Positions 8,055-16,475 of a stretch of DNA of 40,365 nucleotides are shown here, in pieces. The position numbers and the translations under genes are program-made. The stretch's first letter is position 1. Each line of letters opens with the position of its first letter. Origin of the DNA: an uncultured Parabacteroides sp. (lineage in GTDB: Bacteria; Bacteroidota; Bacteroidia; Bacteroidales; Tannerellaceae); NCBI GenBank assembly GCA_949289155.1, contig CASEMX010000020.1:1-40365 (forward strand). Direction: 5' to 3'. A model generated the notes under the pieces. That model worked only from the letters and a program-made list of their open reading frames with translations, was not told the origin of the DNA and did no database searches.

Positions 8055-9929
8055 TCAGAACGTAACGTCTATTCCGCCCATCACGGTAGCCTTGGGCATC
8101 GGGAATCCATCGTTTATCTCATAGCGGGTAGCTGTCAGGTTCTCTCCTTTCACGAAGAGATTCACGCCTTTGTCTTTGCTTTTCCCGATATGATAAGCCA
8201 CTTTCGCATTCAGCACGGTATAGTCTTCTGTCTTTGTACAGGCATTGTCGGTATATAAATCGAAAATAGACTGCAACGCCAGATTGAAGGTGAAACGGCC
8301 CGGAGCATAAGTCGCGCCGGCATAGAATTTATGTTTCGGCGCACCGGGTATCGGGTTACTCTGATGCAAGAAGCTATAATTCGTATTGAACGATAGGTTA
8401 TTGAGGATTTGGTAATTCACCTCTACCTCAATACCTTTGTTGGTAAACTCTCCGGTGTTGATATTCTTCGGTACACCATCTATCGGTATCGTCTCAATCA
8501 TATTCTTCCCATCAATATAAAAGGCTGTGAGTTCCGCATTCAACCGTCCCTGCAGGAAGGTCTGTCCTACCGAGATTTCATAATTCATCATGCTTTCCGG
8601 CTCCAAGTCGGGATTGGCAGGGCGGAACATATACAATTCGCGGATATTCGGGCTGCGGAAACCTTTCGACAGGGAAGCCTTCCAGACATTCCCTTCAAAG
8701 GGACGGTAGGTCAGACCAGCTTGCGGTATCCATTCGCCGCCGAACATGCTATTATGCTCGTAACGGACGCCGGCATTCACGCCGAACTTCTCGAAGAACT
8801 CCTGCTGCATGATGACATAACCTGCCACTTCGTTGACCGATTTGTCGATAATCTCCTCTTTGGCTCCGCTATTCATGTCGTTCCATGCATGTCCTCCCCA
8901 ATTCTTATAGTCGATGCCTACCGTAAAGTTATTTCCGTCAAAGAGGCGGAACGATTCATAGAACAGGACGCCGAAGTTATGGTCCGTCGAACGGAACAGG
9001 TAATCCAGCGGCTGCTCGCCGGTGTAATAGCCATCATTAATCTTATGGTTTCCCCAGTTATAGAACAGGCGGAGCGCCCCGCTTATCTTCCCGTAATCAT
9101 TCTCCAATCCCAGCGAACTCGTCCCGCGCAGGATATTCATCTTGTTATCGAAGATAGGATTGAAGGTCTCTCCGGGATTCTGGAACTTATACTTCGCCAA
9201 GCTCACATCGCCGGTCAGTTTGTAGGTATCGTTGAAGCGATAGCCTAAATTGGCAAAGCCGTTCGTTATCCAGAAGTCGGAGTTCTCCCGGTGACCATCC
9301 GTCCGGTCATGGTTAATCGAGACATAGCTGCTGAAGTTCCCGATATTGTATCCGTTATTGACCATATATTTCTGCGTATTATAGGAACCATACATCACCC
9401 GTGCCTGCGTCCGTCTGCCCTGTTGGTGATGCCGCCGCGTAATGATATTGATGACTCCGCCCATCGCATTGGAGCCATAGAGCAGCGAACCCGGACCGCG
9501 GATTACCTCTACCTTCTCCACATCCGAAGCCACGTAGGTATCCGGCAGGGAATGGCCGAAGAGTCCTGCCCATTGGGGCTGTCCGTCGAAGAGCACCAGC
9601 ACCTTGTTCCCGCTTCCTACGCCACGGATATTGATATTCCCCGCCGCACCGGTCGATACGCCGAAGCCCGTGATTCCCTTCTCGGTGACGAAAAGGCCCG
9701 GGACCTGCTCCGACAAAACCGGGAGCAATGCCGATTCGCTGCTGTTTTCGATTTGCTGCTGATTGATTACCGATATCGTCAGCGGCACGCTGTTCCGGTT
9801 CACCTCTATCTTGTTCGCCGATACCACGACGCTATTCAGTTGGATAATACTATCTACCTCCAGCGGAGTCAGAGCCATCACCGAAGAGGCGGCAAGCAGT
9901 CCGCATACTGTCCATACTATTCGTTTCAT
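8055..9929 (-). CDS. TonB-dependent outer-membrane receptor
   Basis: The 624-residue receptor has a signal peptide (1-19). A TonB-box-like stretch near residues 30-40 is followed by the plug domain at about 45-165 (NINIRGVGSGNKVLVLFDGQP, VEKVEVIRGPGSLLYGSNAMGGVINI). A 22-strand-type barrel follows and ends in an aromatic residue (VTF). It is of the simple vitamin/siderophore class, without the SusC-type N-terminal extension. No TAnnTTTG box is seen directly upstream, and the NikR-like gene lies 75 bp upstream on the same strand, so the two probably form an operon. That context suggests import of a metal or metal complex under control of the repressor. This is inference; the ligand is unknown. 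Confidence 0.92.
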   Translation of the reverse strand: MKRIVWTVCGLLAASSVMALTPLEVDSIIQLNSVVVSANKIEVNRNSVPLTISVINQQQIENSSESALLPVLSEQVPGLFVTEKGITGFGVSTGAAGNINIRGVGSGNKVLVLFDGQPQWAGLFGHSLPDTYVASDVEKVEVIRGPGSLLYGSNAMGGVINIITRRHHQQGRRTQARVMYGSYNTQKYMVNNGYNIGNFSSYVSINHDRTDGHRENSDFWITNGFANLGYRFNDTYKLTGDVSLAKYKFQNPGETFNPIFDNKMNILRGTSSLGLENDYGKISGALRLFYNWGNHKINDGYYTGEQPLDYLFRSTDHNFGVLFYESFRLFDGNNFTVGIDYKNWGGHAWNDMNSGAKEEIIDKSVNEVAGYVIMQQEFFEKFGVNAGVRYEHNSMFGGEWIPQAGLTYRPFEGNVWKASLSKGFRSPNIRELYMFRPANPDLEPESMMNYEISVGQTFLQGRLNAELTAFYIDGKNMIETIPIDGVPKNINTGEFTNKGIEVEVNYQILNNLSFNTNYSFLHQSNPIPGAPKHKFYAGATYAPGRFTFNLALQSIFDLYTDNACTKTEDYTVLNAKVAYHIGKSKDKGVNLFVKGENLTATRYEINDGFPMPKATVMGGIDVTF

Positions 9930-10004
9930 CTGTCTTTTCTATATGTTATTTGTGTTACGTTTACATTCGTTCGTGCTACCGGAAGGGCAAAAAAATAAGG
10001 CGTG

Positions 10005-10406
10005 TCAATCGGCACGACTCATCACTAACTTCCCGTGCTTGATTCCTTTGATGGTCGTCATGCGGTCTGACAGTTCCGTCAACCGATGCGCCTCGCCCAT
10101 CACCGTAGCGATATGCAAACAGAAGTTCTTATTGATATAATACTGTGAGGAGGAAAGAATAACGTCCTGATAGTCCTGCTGAATCAGTGCGACCTTTGCC
10201 GTGATATCCTTTTTCCGTTGGTCATACATCAGGATAATGGTCCCCGCAACGATATGGTTGCACTGCCATTTCTTCTCCGCCACATTCTTTTCAATCAGGA
10301 AACGTATTGCCTGCGAACGGTTCGGGAAACCATTCTCCACGACATACTGGTCCAGCGACTCCAGCAAATCATCTTCCAACGAGACTCCAAAACGCTTCAA
10401 TGCCAT
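10005..10406 (-). CDS. NikR-like ribbon-helix-helix regulator with altered metal site
   Basis: The 133-residue protein has an N-terminal ribbon-helix-helix (MALKRFGVSLEDDLLESLDQYV, NRSQAIRFLI) and a C-terminal ACT-like regulatory domain, as in the nickel repressor NikR. Aligned on the conserved Cys of E. coli NikR (Cys95), the three nickel-ligand histidines H76, H87 and H89 are Gln, Gln and Tyr here; only the Cys (in NKNFC) remains. The ligand is therefore probably not nickel bound in the classical square-planar site. The start at 10406 is used because the -7 box at 10436-10443 covers the more upstream ATG. It precedes a TonB receptor gene on the same strand and likely controls it. Confidence 0.85.
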   Translation of the reverse strand: MALKRFGVSLEDDLLESLDQYVVENGFPNRSQAIRFLIEKNVAEKKWQCNHIVAGTIILMYDQRKKDITAKVALIQQDYQDVILSSSQYYINKNFCLHIATVMGEAHRLTELSDRMTTIKGIKHGKLVMSRAD

Positions 10407-10435
10407 AGCTTCCTGTCTTTTTCTGTTTGATGGCA

Positions 10436-10443
10436 CAAAGGTA
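10436..10443 (-). promoter_or_regulatory. -7 box (TACCTTTG) of the NikR-like operon
   Basis: Minus-strand TAnnTTTG match that overlaps the upstream in-frame ATG and so decides the start of the repressor gene. Confidence 0.6.
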
Positions 10444-10579
10444 GGATATATTCCCTAATGCCGCATTACCCAAATTACCGATTTTTATACCCAAAAGGGA
10501 GTTAAAAAAGAACCGACAAATTTCCGAGAACTCCCATTGATTCCCCAAATCTACCGATTCTTTTTCCCTAAACACAGGC

Positions 10580-13255
10580 TTAGAAACGATTCAGTTCGGC
10601 ATCCACATTCGATTTCTTCGCCTCATGCTGTTTGTTTCCGCCGAAAGTATAGGTGAAATTCAGCTTCACCATGCGGGATTCTCCGTAGCCATAATAGAGC
10701 GCTTCCCAATCGCCCATGCGATAGATGCCGTCGCCCCAATGATTCGACCAGAATACATCCGACATGGACAGCTTCACGGCAGCACGTCCTTGCAGGAATT
10801 TCTTTTGCAATCCTACATCCACAAAGCCGGTGGGGTCCATTACTTCGATGGAACCGCCGGGGCGTTTCGTTTGGAAAACGCCTAACACCTCGCCCCGTAT
10901 TCCCCACACCAGCGGAAAGGAGGTCTGGAGCGAGAAGTTCGCTGCCCAGTGCTTGCGATGGTAATAGCGGACGGCATCATACGTCATCCGGCTATCCAGA
11001 TGGTACACATTGCCGGATAAAGTCAAATCCCATGCATGGAAAAAGCGCAAGCCTTGCGAAAGGGAGAGACCGAAATAGGATTGTGTCCCCAGATTGCGGG
11101 GCTCCATCACGATTTTGTCCGGTCCCAACGTATCAACTACGAGCACTTGGTAATCCTTCGTCCGGGAATAGGATAGCTCTACCGAGGTCTTGTCGTATTG
11201 GTATTGCAGACTGATGCGGTGCGTCTTCTGGGGAATCAGGAAGGGATTTCCGCGCCAGCTGGAGAGTCCGTCCAGTGCTTGGTCGATGGGATTCAGGTCG
11301 GAATAGACCGGGCGGTCGATGCGTTTGCCATAACTCAGCGACAGCGCCTGCCGTTCGTCGGGACGGAAAGTAATCCCTGCGGAGGGGAACACATCGACAT
11401 AATCGCGTATCACATGGCTGTCTTCCCCCGCGCTTCCGGGCAAGGGTTTCAGATGGCCGTTGGAATGGGTATATTCTATGCGGACACCTACGTTCGCCTG
11501 CCATTTTTCCAAGAATGAAAAGTCATACAGGGCATAGCCGGAAAGGATAGACTCCAGATAAGTAAAGTCGTTCGAGACATTCACATCGAGTATATCCTCA
11601 TTCTCCAACGCCTGATAATAGCGGTAGCCATTCGATGAGGAGACATTCGAGAACTTCAGTCCGCCCAGCAGATTCCCTGCGCCTAATGTCTGTTTATAAT
11701 TTGCCGAGAAGGCATACAGCTTGATGTCCCTGTCTCCGGAAGAGCGGTAGTTCTGCACCGAATCGACCCCTCCTGCCGGAGAGTAGTAGGTATTGGGTTG
11801 GAACAGCCGGGAGTCGCCATTGAAGAGTCCGTAGTCCACATCGAAGGTAAAGAGCCGCTCGTCCGGTATCTCGTACCGGTAATTCAGGTTGAAGTTATAG
11901 CGGGCAGCCACCTGGTGCTCGTATTGGGTCTCCGAGTAGAGGCGGTAGAGCAGATTCTCCTTCGCATAGGAATCATACACATAGTTATCGGTCAGAATCT
12001 CGCCGGGACCGAAGACAAAGTTGCCGTTGCCCTGTATGCCGAGCGTATGATATTCCGATAGCCGGTAATCCATGCCGAGGGTGGCGGCTGCCGTGTTGCG
12101 TTTGTCGGTATCGGTCGAATGGCTGTCGAAAAGCTTCCCGCTCTGCTTGCGTTCATTCCCGTAGAAGAGTCCGACGTGCCCGAAGTTATGGCTGTAATTC
12201 CCGTACAGGTTCAGGCGGTCGGTGGTATAGTTGAATGCCAGTTCCGCATTATGCTTCGGGTTCAGCCAGTAACTGCCGCCTACATTCAGCATCACGTTAT
12301 ATCCCTCCCGGTATTCTTTCTTCAGTACGATATTCAGGATGCCTCCCGAACCGGATGCATCGTATTGCGCGGTGGCGTTCGACATGACCTCGATGGACTG
12401 GATGCTCGACGAGGAGGTAGACTTCAGCAAATCCACTATCTCCGACTGCTGCATATAGGTCGGCTTTCCGTTCAACAGAATCAGGATGCTGGTCCGTCCG
12501 TTCAGGCTGATGCTCTTGCTCTCCTCCTGCACCGATATGCCGGGCAACTGCTTCAGTATCTCAAAGGCATTCGAGCCTTGCGCGTTGATGCTGTTCTCCA
12601 CATTGAACACCAGCTTCCCTGCTTTCTGTTCGACGATGGGGCGCGACTTCTCGCCGATGACCACGACATTCTCCAGCATCTGCGAATCCTCCTCCAAAAG
12701 GATATCCCCCATCGCCCGGCTCTCGCCCGCATTTATTGTCGGGGAAAGATAGACCTTATACCCCAAACAGGTAATGGAGAGCTTCGCCGGGCGGTCGGCA
12801 TTCCCAATCGCGAAGCAGCCCTCCGCATCCGAGATGGCTTGCGCCAACGGACGGTTGTCCACGCTATCCACCAAGCAGACGAACGCCGCCTCTATCGGCT
12901 GGTGCGCCCGGTTCAGGACCCGCCCGGTGATGCCTTTCCGCTCCGGCACGGCCTTCGGCCGGGCTGAGGGAATGCGCTCCGTCTTCTGTTTTCGCGAGAT
13001 AATGATATACTCTCCCTTCAGGGTATAGGTCAAGGGCAAACCTTGGAGCAGCGAATCGAGTGCCGCCCCTATCTCCGTCGGGCGTCGGGCAGCGTCCACC
13101 TCATAAGCCGCCACATCGTCATAGGTAAATACAATCGTCTTGCCGGACGAATTTTCCAATGCCTTCAGCGCATCCGGCAATGAGACCTGTTGCGCCGCGA
13201 GCGGAATCCCGCCGCTTAACGCCATCATCAATAACCAACCAAATCTGCTTCTCAT
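10580..13255 (-). CDS. Signalling-type TonB-dependent receptor (STN + carboxypeptidase-like + barrel)
   Basis: The protein of about 891 residues has a signal peptide (ending near LAAQQ) and an STN domain at about 25-90 (VSLPDALKALENSSGKTIVFTYDD). A carboxypeptidase-regulatory-like domain follows at about 108-195 (ITGRVLNRAHQPIEAAFV), then the plug (NAFEILKQLPGISVQ, ILLNGKPTYM, IEVMSNATAQYDASGSGGILNI), then a large outer-membrane barrel of the OMP_b-brl type. The STN domain is what contacts a FecR anti-sigma factor in trans-envelope signalling, and the FecR and ECF sigma genes lie immediately upstream. The start at 13255 places Met directly before the signal peptide; the longer frame upstream has none. 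No SusD partner follows. Ligand unknown. Confidence 0.9.
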   Translation of the reverse strand: MRSRFGWLLMMALSGGIPLAAQQVSLPDALKALENSSGKTIVFTYDDVAAYEVDAARRPTEIGAALDSLLQGLPLTYTLKGEYIIISRKQKTERIPSARPKAVPERKGITGRVLNRAHQPIEAAFVCLVDSVDNRPLAQAISDAEGCFAIGNADRPAKLSITCLGYKVYLSPTINAGESRAMGDILLEEDSQMLENVVVIGEKSRPIVEQKAGKLVFNVENSINAQGSNAFEILKQLPGISVQEESKSISLNGRTSILILLNGKPTYMQQSEIVDLLKSTSSSSIQSIEVMSNATAQYDASGSGGILNIVLKKEYREGYNVMLNVGGSYWLNPKHNAELAFNYTTDRLNLYGNYSHNFGHVGLFYGNERKQSGKLFDSHSTDTDKRNTAAATLGMDYRLSEYHTLGIQGNGNFVFGPGEILTDNYVYDSYAKENLLYRLYSETQYEHQVAARYNFNLNYRYEIPDERLFTFDVDYGLFNGDSRLFQPNTYYSPAGGVDSVQNYRSSGDRDIKLYAFSANYKQTLGAGNLLGGLKFSNVSSSNGYRYYQALENEDILDVNVSNDFTYLESILSGYALYDFSFLEKWQANVGVRIEYTHSNGHLKPLPGSAGEDSHVIRDYVDVFPSAGITFRPDERQALSLSYGKRIDRPVYSDLNPIDQALDGLSSWRGNPFLIPQKTHRISLQYQYDKTSVELSYSRTKDYQVLVVDTLGPDKIVMEPRNLGTQSYFGLSLSQGLRFFHAWDLTLSGNVYHLDSRMTYDAVRYYHRKHWAANFSLQTSFPLVWGIRGEVLGVFQTKRPGGSIEVMDPTGFVDVGLQKKFLQGRAAVKLSMSDVFWSNHWGDGIYRMGDWEALYYGYGESRMVKLNFTYTFGGNKQHEAKKSNVDAELNRF

Positions 13256-13319
13256 TTTTCTTCCATTTACCCTATTATACAGGCAAACTCCAAATCGGGT
13301 ACTCCTTCCCCCAAAAGAT

Positions 13320-14288
13320 TTATTGGATGAACAGCGTATTTTCTTTCCGCGTGATATGGAATCCGCCCAGCGCATTCAGGATTTCCAGCAACCGGTCCAG
13401 ACTTTGGTCGCGGCGGCATTTGAAATGAATCCTCCGCCGGGTGACTTCGGCATCCTGCGCCACTACATTTATATTATACCAACGCCCCAGCTCGCACATC
13501 AGGTCGTACAGCGGAACGTCATCGAAGGCAATATAGCCCGCCGTCCAGAGCGGCTTTTCCCTCTCTGTCTGACGAATCAACAGCAATCCGTCCTGCAGGA
13601 AAGAGACATCCTCGCCGGGGTGCATGATTTGTCGCTTGTGCTGCTCCGATTCCAAAGCCAAGCTGCCCGAAAGCAGCGTGATGTGCATCTGCTCCTTCGC
13701 ATAGCTGCGGATATTGAAGGCAGTCCCCAGCACCTGCGCACGGACACCGTTCGTCTCCACTACAAAGGGATGCGCCTCGTCCCGCCGCACCTCGAAATAG
13801 GCTTCGCCCGAGAGGGTCACCCGCCGCTGTCCACGCTCCGCCGCATAGGTCAACCGGCTCTGGGCATTCATCGCGACGATACTGCTGTCCGGCAACACCA
13901 CCCGCAGCCCCTTCCCGACCGGCGTCTCTATCCGGTAGGCGGTCCCATCCCGGTAACCCGGCGCATTCAGGCACAACAGCGAATCGGTGACCGCCTCGCG
14001 CTCGCCCGACGCCGACTCCAACCATATCTGCTGCTCGCCCGTCGCCGCCGTAAAGAGCGGGACCGGCTTCGGCTCCTGTGCCATCCGGTATCCCCCATAG
14101 ACCAATGCCAGCACCAACACTGCCGCCACAGCCGCCCACGCGCCGTACCTCTTTTTCCGCCTGTGCCGCCGCTCGAACTGCCTCCATGCCTCGTCTGCCG
14201 GGAAAAGCCGTTCCGTTTCCTGCCGGGCACACGCTTCGCCCGCCTTGCGCAACAATTCGTCGTCTGATAGTTCCCTCTTCGTGCTCAT
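13320..14288 (-). CDS. FecR-family anti-sigma factor
   Basis: The 322-residue inner-membrane protein has a cytosolic N-terminus (about 1-47) that would hold the sigma factor and one membrane helix at about 48-66 (AWAAVAAVLVLALVYGGYRM). The periplasmic FecR domain lies at about 120-215 (RVVLPDSSIVAMNAQSRLTY, GEAYFEV, VLGTAFNIRSY), and a C-terminal DUF4974-like domain at about 250-320 would meet the receptor's STN domain. Its ATG overlaps the sigma-factor stop (14285-14288), so the two are translationally coupled. Confidence 0.93.
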   Translation of the reverse strand: MSTKRELSDDELLRKAGEACARQETERLFPADEAWRQFERRHRRKKRYGAWAAVAAVLVLALVYGGYRMAQEPKPVPLFTAATGEQQIWLESASGEREAVTDSLLCLNAPGYRDGTAYRIETPVGKGLRVVLPDSSIVAMNAQSRLTYAAERGQRRVTLSGEAYFEVRRDEAHPFVVETNGVRAQVLGTAFNIRSYAKEQMHITLLSGSLALESEQHKRQIMHPGEDVSFLQDGLLLIRQTEREKPLWTAGYIAFDDVPLYDLMCELGRWYNINVVAQDAEVTRRRIHFKCRRDQSLDRLLEILNALGGFHITRKENTLFIQ

Positions 14289-14788
14289 ATTTCCCCCTTT
14301 TTATTGATAGATTCCCGCAAGAACTTCAAGGCTTTCACGATATGCTTCTTCACGGCATCGGTCGTAATCGCCAGTTCGTCCGCCAGCTCCTTATATCGTT
14401 TTCGGTGATAATAACATTGGCTCAACACATAACGCGTCTTGTCCGGCAAGCGGCGGCACGCCTCCTCGATTTGCTGCATCAGCTGCTCCTCCTCTTCCGG
14501 AACGCCCGCCTCCTCCTCCTGCACCGTCATTTCGTTTTGCAAAAAGAATTGCGCCTCTACCTTCCGATGCTCCAACAAGTTCAGGCAACGGTTCCGAACC
14601 GCCCTGCCGAGATAAGCCTCTGCCGTCGGCATATCCAACGCATCGAAGTGCGCCCAAGCCCATTCGAACACATCATTCACCACATCCCGCGCCTCCTCGA
14701 CATCCTCCAGATACTGGTACGCCATGCCACACAAGCGGCTGTAATTCCGCTTGAACAACTGCTCGAATGCCCTCGTATCCCTTCTCAT
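14285..14788 (-). CDS. ECF-type RNA polymerase sigma factor
   Basis: The 167-residue sigma-70 family protein has region 2 at about 8-75 (FEQLFKRNYSRLCGMAYQYLEDVEEARDVVNDVF) and region 4 at about 105-160 (LPDKTRYVLSQCYYHRKRYKELADELAITTDAVKKHI). It would direct polymerase to a promoter when released by FecR. Its ATG overlaps the stop of the upstream DUF6261-like gene (AAATGA), and its own stop overlaps the FecR start. All four genes therefore read as one coupled unit starting at the promoter beside array 2. Confidence 0.95.
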   Translation of the reverse strand: MRRDTRAFEQLFKRNYSRLCGMAYQYLEDVEEARDVVNDVFEWAWAHFDALDMPTAEAYLGRAVRNRCLNLLEHRKVEAQFFLQNEMTVQEEEAGVPEEEEQLMQQIEEACRRLPDKTRYVLSQCYYHRKRYKELADELAITTDAVKKHIVKALKFLRESINKKGEI

Positions 14789-15609
14789 TTATCCGTCAGA
14801 TTCTCTTCTCCCGCAGCTGTTTCTTCCTCCTCATTCTCCGGCCGCTTCCTTCGCGCCTGCTTCTGCCCCTCGCTCTGCCGCCACGCCGTCCGGTAGCTCC
14901 GTATCACCGCGTTCATGTCGTGCATCAGCGACTCGATGAAGGCAGCGGTCTCTTCGGCGCCGGGCGTCACAGAGGCAATCACCCCCGTGGCGGAAATCAA
15001 CCGCTGGATGTCGCCCAACAGTTCGTCTGCCTTGCGCCGCGCCTCCCGCGTCGAGAGCTGCAACCGCCGTTCGTGACGCTCCTTCATGCGCTGCATCTTA
15101 ATCTCCATGAACCGTTCGTTCGCCCGCTCCAAATCCGGGAGCAGCGCACGCAGCCCTAACTTGTCGATGGCGGACTGGTACTGCTCCTCCTCGCACGCCG
15201 ACAACAGCGCCCGAATCAGCGCGGTCTCCGCATCATCCGCCTCATAGCGAATTTTCTTGAAATGCCCCAACTCGGTGTCCAACAGCTTCGCCGCCTCGCG
15301 CACCGCCTCATCCGCCGCCGTCAAACTGCTGCCGAGAATGAAAAAGAACATCGACAACAAGCGGTCGCGCTCCGATTCCTCCAGTCCCGACCTTTCCGTC
15401 TTGATGTCCGAATGCGCCTCATGGTTCCGTTCCCTCAGCAGCGCAATCACCGCCTCATATTCCGCCAACAAAGCCTCCGGCACATGCGCCCGCGCAGCCC
15501 ATCCCTCATGCTCCGCCATCACCTTGTATTGTTCCATGTGATACGCCACATGGAGGGCTAAACTATACTTACTGCTATAACTTCCTTCAAATTCTATAAA
15601 TAACGACAT
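14785..15609 (-). CDS. DUF6261-like helical protein, copy 2 (first gene of the ECF operon)
   Basis: The protein of about 274 residues is a clear paralogue of the one at 3584-4387, with collinear motifs FEGSYSSKYSLAL, ESERDRLLSMFFF, FKKIRYEADD, NERFMEIKMQRMKERHERR and YRTAWRQSEGQKQARRKR before an acidic end. It is helical and charged, with no signal peptide. The start is set at 15609 to match the paralogue; the longer frame to 15714 runs through the repeat array. Its stop overlaps the ECF sigma start, which places an unknown DUF6261-like protein in the same transcript as the signalling cassette. Function unknown. Confidence 0.78.
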   Translation of the reverse strand: MSLFIEFEGSYSSKYSLALHVAYHMEQYKVMAEHEGWAARAHVPEALLAEYEAVIALLRERNHEAHSDIKTERSGLEESERDRLLSMFFFILGSSLTAADEAVREAAKLLDTELGHFKKIRYEADDAETALIRALLSACEEEQYQSAIDKLGLRALLPDLERANERFMEIKMQRMKERHERRLQLSTREARRKADELLGDIQRLISATGVIASVTPGAEETAAFIESLMHDMNAVIRSYRTAWRQSEGQKQARRKRPENEEEETAAGEENLTDK

Positions 15610-15647
15610 AGCATTTTCCCTTTCTATTTGTAATTTTACTATCAAAA

Positions 15648-16112
15648 GATATTCCGAAAGCAAAGATAATGAAAAATCACAGATAAAAGACATTCTGAAG
15701 ATAATCTTTTTCATTTTCTATTTTCAAAAGACATTCCGAAGATAATCTTTTTTTATTTTCAATTATTGACAGACATTCTTTCAATAATAACTTTTCATTT
15801 TATACTACTGACAGACATTCTTTTAATAACCACTTTTCATTTTCTATTACTGACAGACATTCTGTTGGTAATCACTTTTCATTTTCTACTACTAACAGAC
15901 ATTCTGTCGATAATCACTTTTTATTTTCATTACTGACAGACATTCTGTTGATAGTCATTTTTTATTTTAATTACTAACAGACATTCTGTTGATAATTACT
16001 TTTTATTTTCAATTCTGAAAAGACATTCTTTTAATAATCATCTTTCATTTTAATTTCTAAAAGATATTCTGTCAATAAGCATTTTTTATTTTCATTAGTA
16101 ACAGACATTCTG
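15648..16112. repeat. Array 2: about thirteen units at 41-42-bp period
   Basis: The GACATTC-type cores start at 15648, 15689, 15730, 15772, 15814, 15856, 15898, 15939, 15980, 16022, 16063 and 16104, twelve clear starts with steps of 41 or 42 bp. The best-formed core is a 15-bp interrupted palindrome, AACAGA-CAT-TCTGTT. Some variants keep pairing with changed bases, for example AAAAGA-CAT-TCTTTT near 16019. Spacers are T-rich (CACTTTTTATTTTC-like). The first unit lies in the leader of the DUF6261-like gene, the second at its -33 region. No gene lies here. Confidence 0.93.
15661..15668 (-). promoter_or_regulatory. -7 box (TATCTTTG) for the DUF6261-ECF-FecR-TonB operon
   Basis: Minus-strand TAnnTTTG match 52 bp before the ATG at 15609, almost the same distance as in the copy-1 gene. 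The next array core begins 21 bp upstream, in the -33 region. Confidence 0.6.
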
Positions 16113-16164
16113 CAAACTTGGATTTTCCAATTACACATGAAAATAGGTGTGCCGGAAGCAATCT

Positions 16165-16369
16165 GAAAAGCTCCCCTGTCTTAGGGGAGCTGGCTCGCCA
16201 AAGGCGAGACTGAGGGGTTAACCCATCCACAACAGGCAGACCTCCTCTCCGCCCTACAGCAATGGGGCACTCTCCTGCTTTTACCTTCTAAATATCATTT
16301 TACTTGCTACGGCACTAACCCCTCAGTCACGCTGCGCGTGCCAGCTCCCCTAAGACAGGGGAGCTTTTC
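16165..16369. mobile_element. MITE-like inverted-repeat element, no coding capacity
   Basis: The arms of about 55-60 bp at 16165-16224 and 16316-16369 are inverted copies built from AGCTCCCC-TGTCTTA-GGGGAGCT and a TGAGGGGTTA stretch. Each arm also contains its own small hairpin. Only about 90 bp lie between the arms, with no open frame of note. A non-autonomous element or dispersed intergenic palindrome fits; no transposase is nearby. Target duplications are not obvious. Confidence 0.65.
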
Positions 16370-16463
16370 AATGATTCGGGGCTTCGCCGCCTTCCCATTT
16401 GCCCTTTTGATAAAAATCTTGAAATATTCTTCCTTTTTCTTTTGAATTTTCCTTTGAGGTTCC

Positions 16464-16471
16464 TAATTTTG
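16464..16471 (+). promoter_or_regulatory. Promoter of structured RNA 1 (TTTG 16441-16444, TAATTTTG 16464-16471)
   Basis: Both boxes match the Bacteroidetes consensus with 19-bp spacing. A start near 16476 would place the first RNA hairpin (16480-16509) at the 5' end. Confidence 0.6.
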
Positions 16472-16475
16472 CCGC

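Noticed and set aside
15610-15714. Longer N-terminus for DUF6261-like copy 2
   Set aside because: The paralogue starts at the MxLFxxFEG position, and the extension is encoded by array units and overlaps the -7 box.
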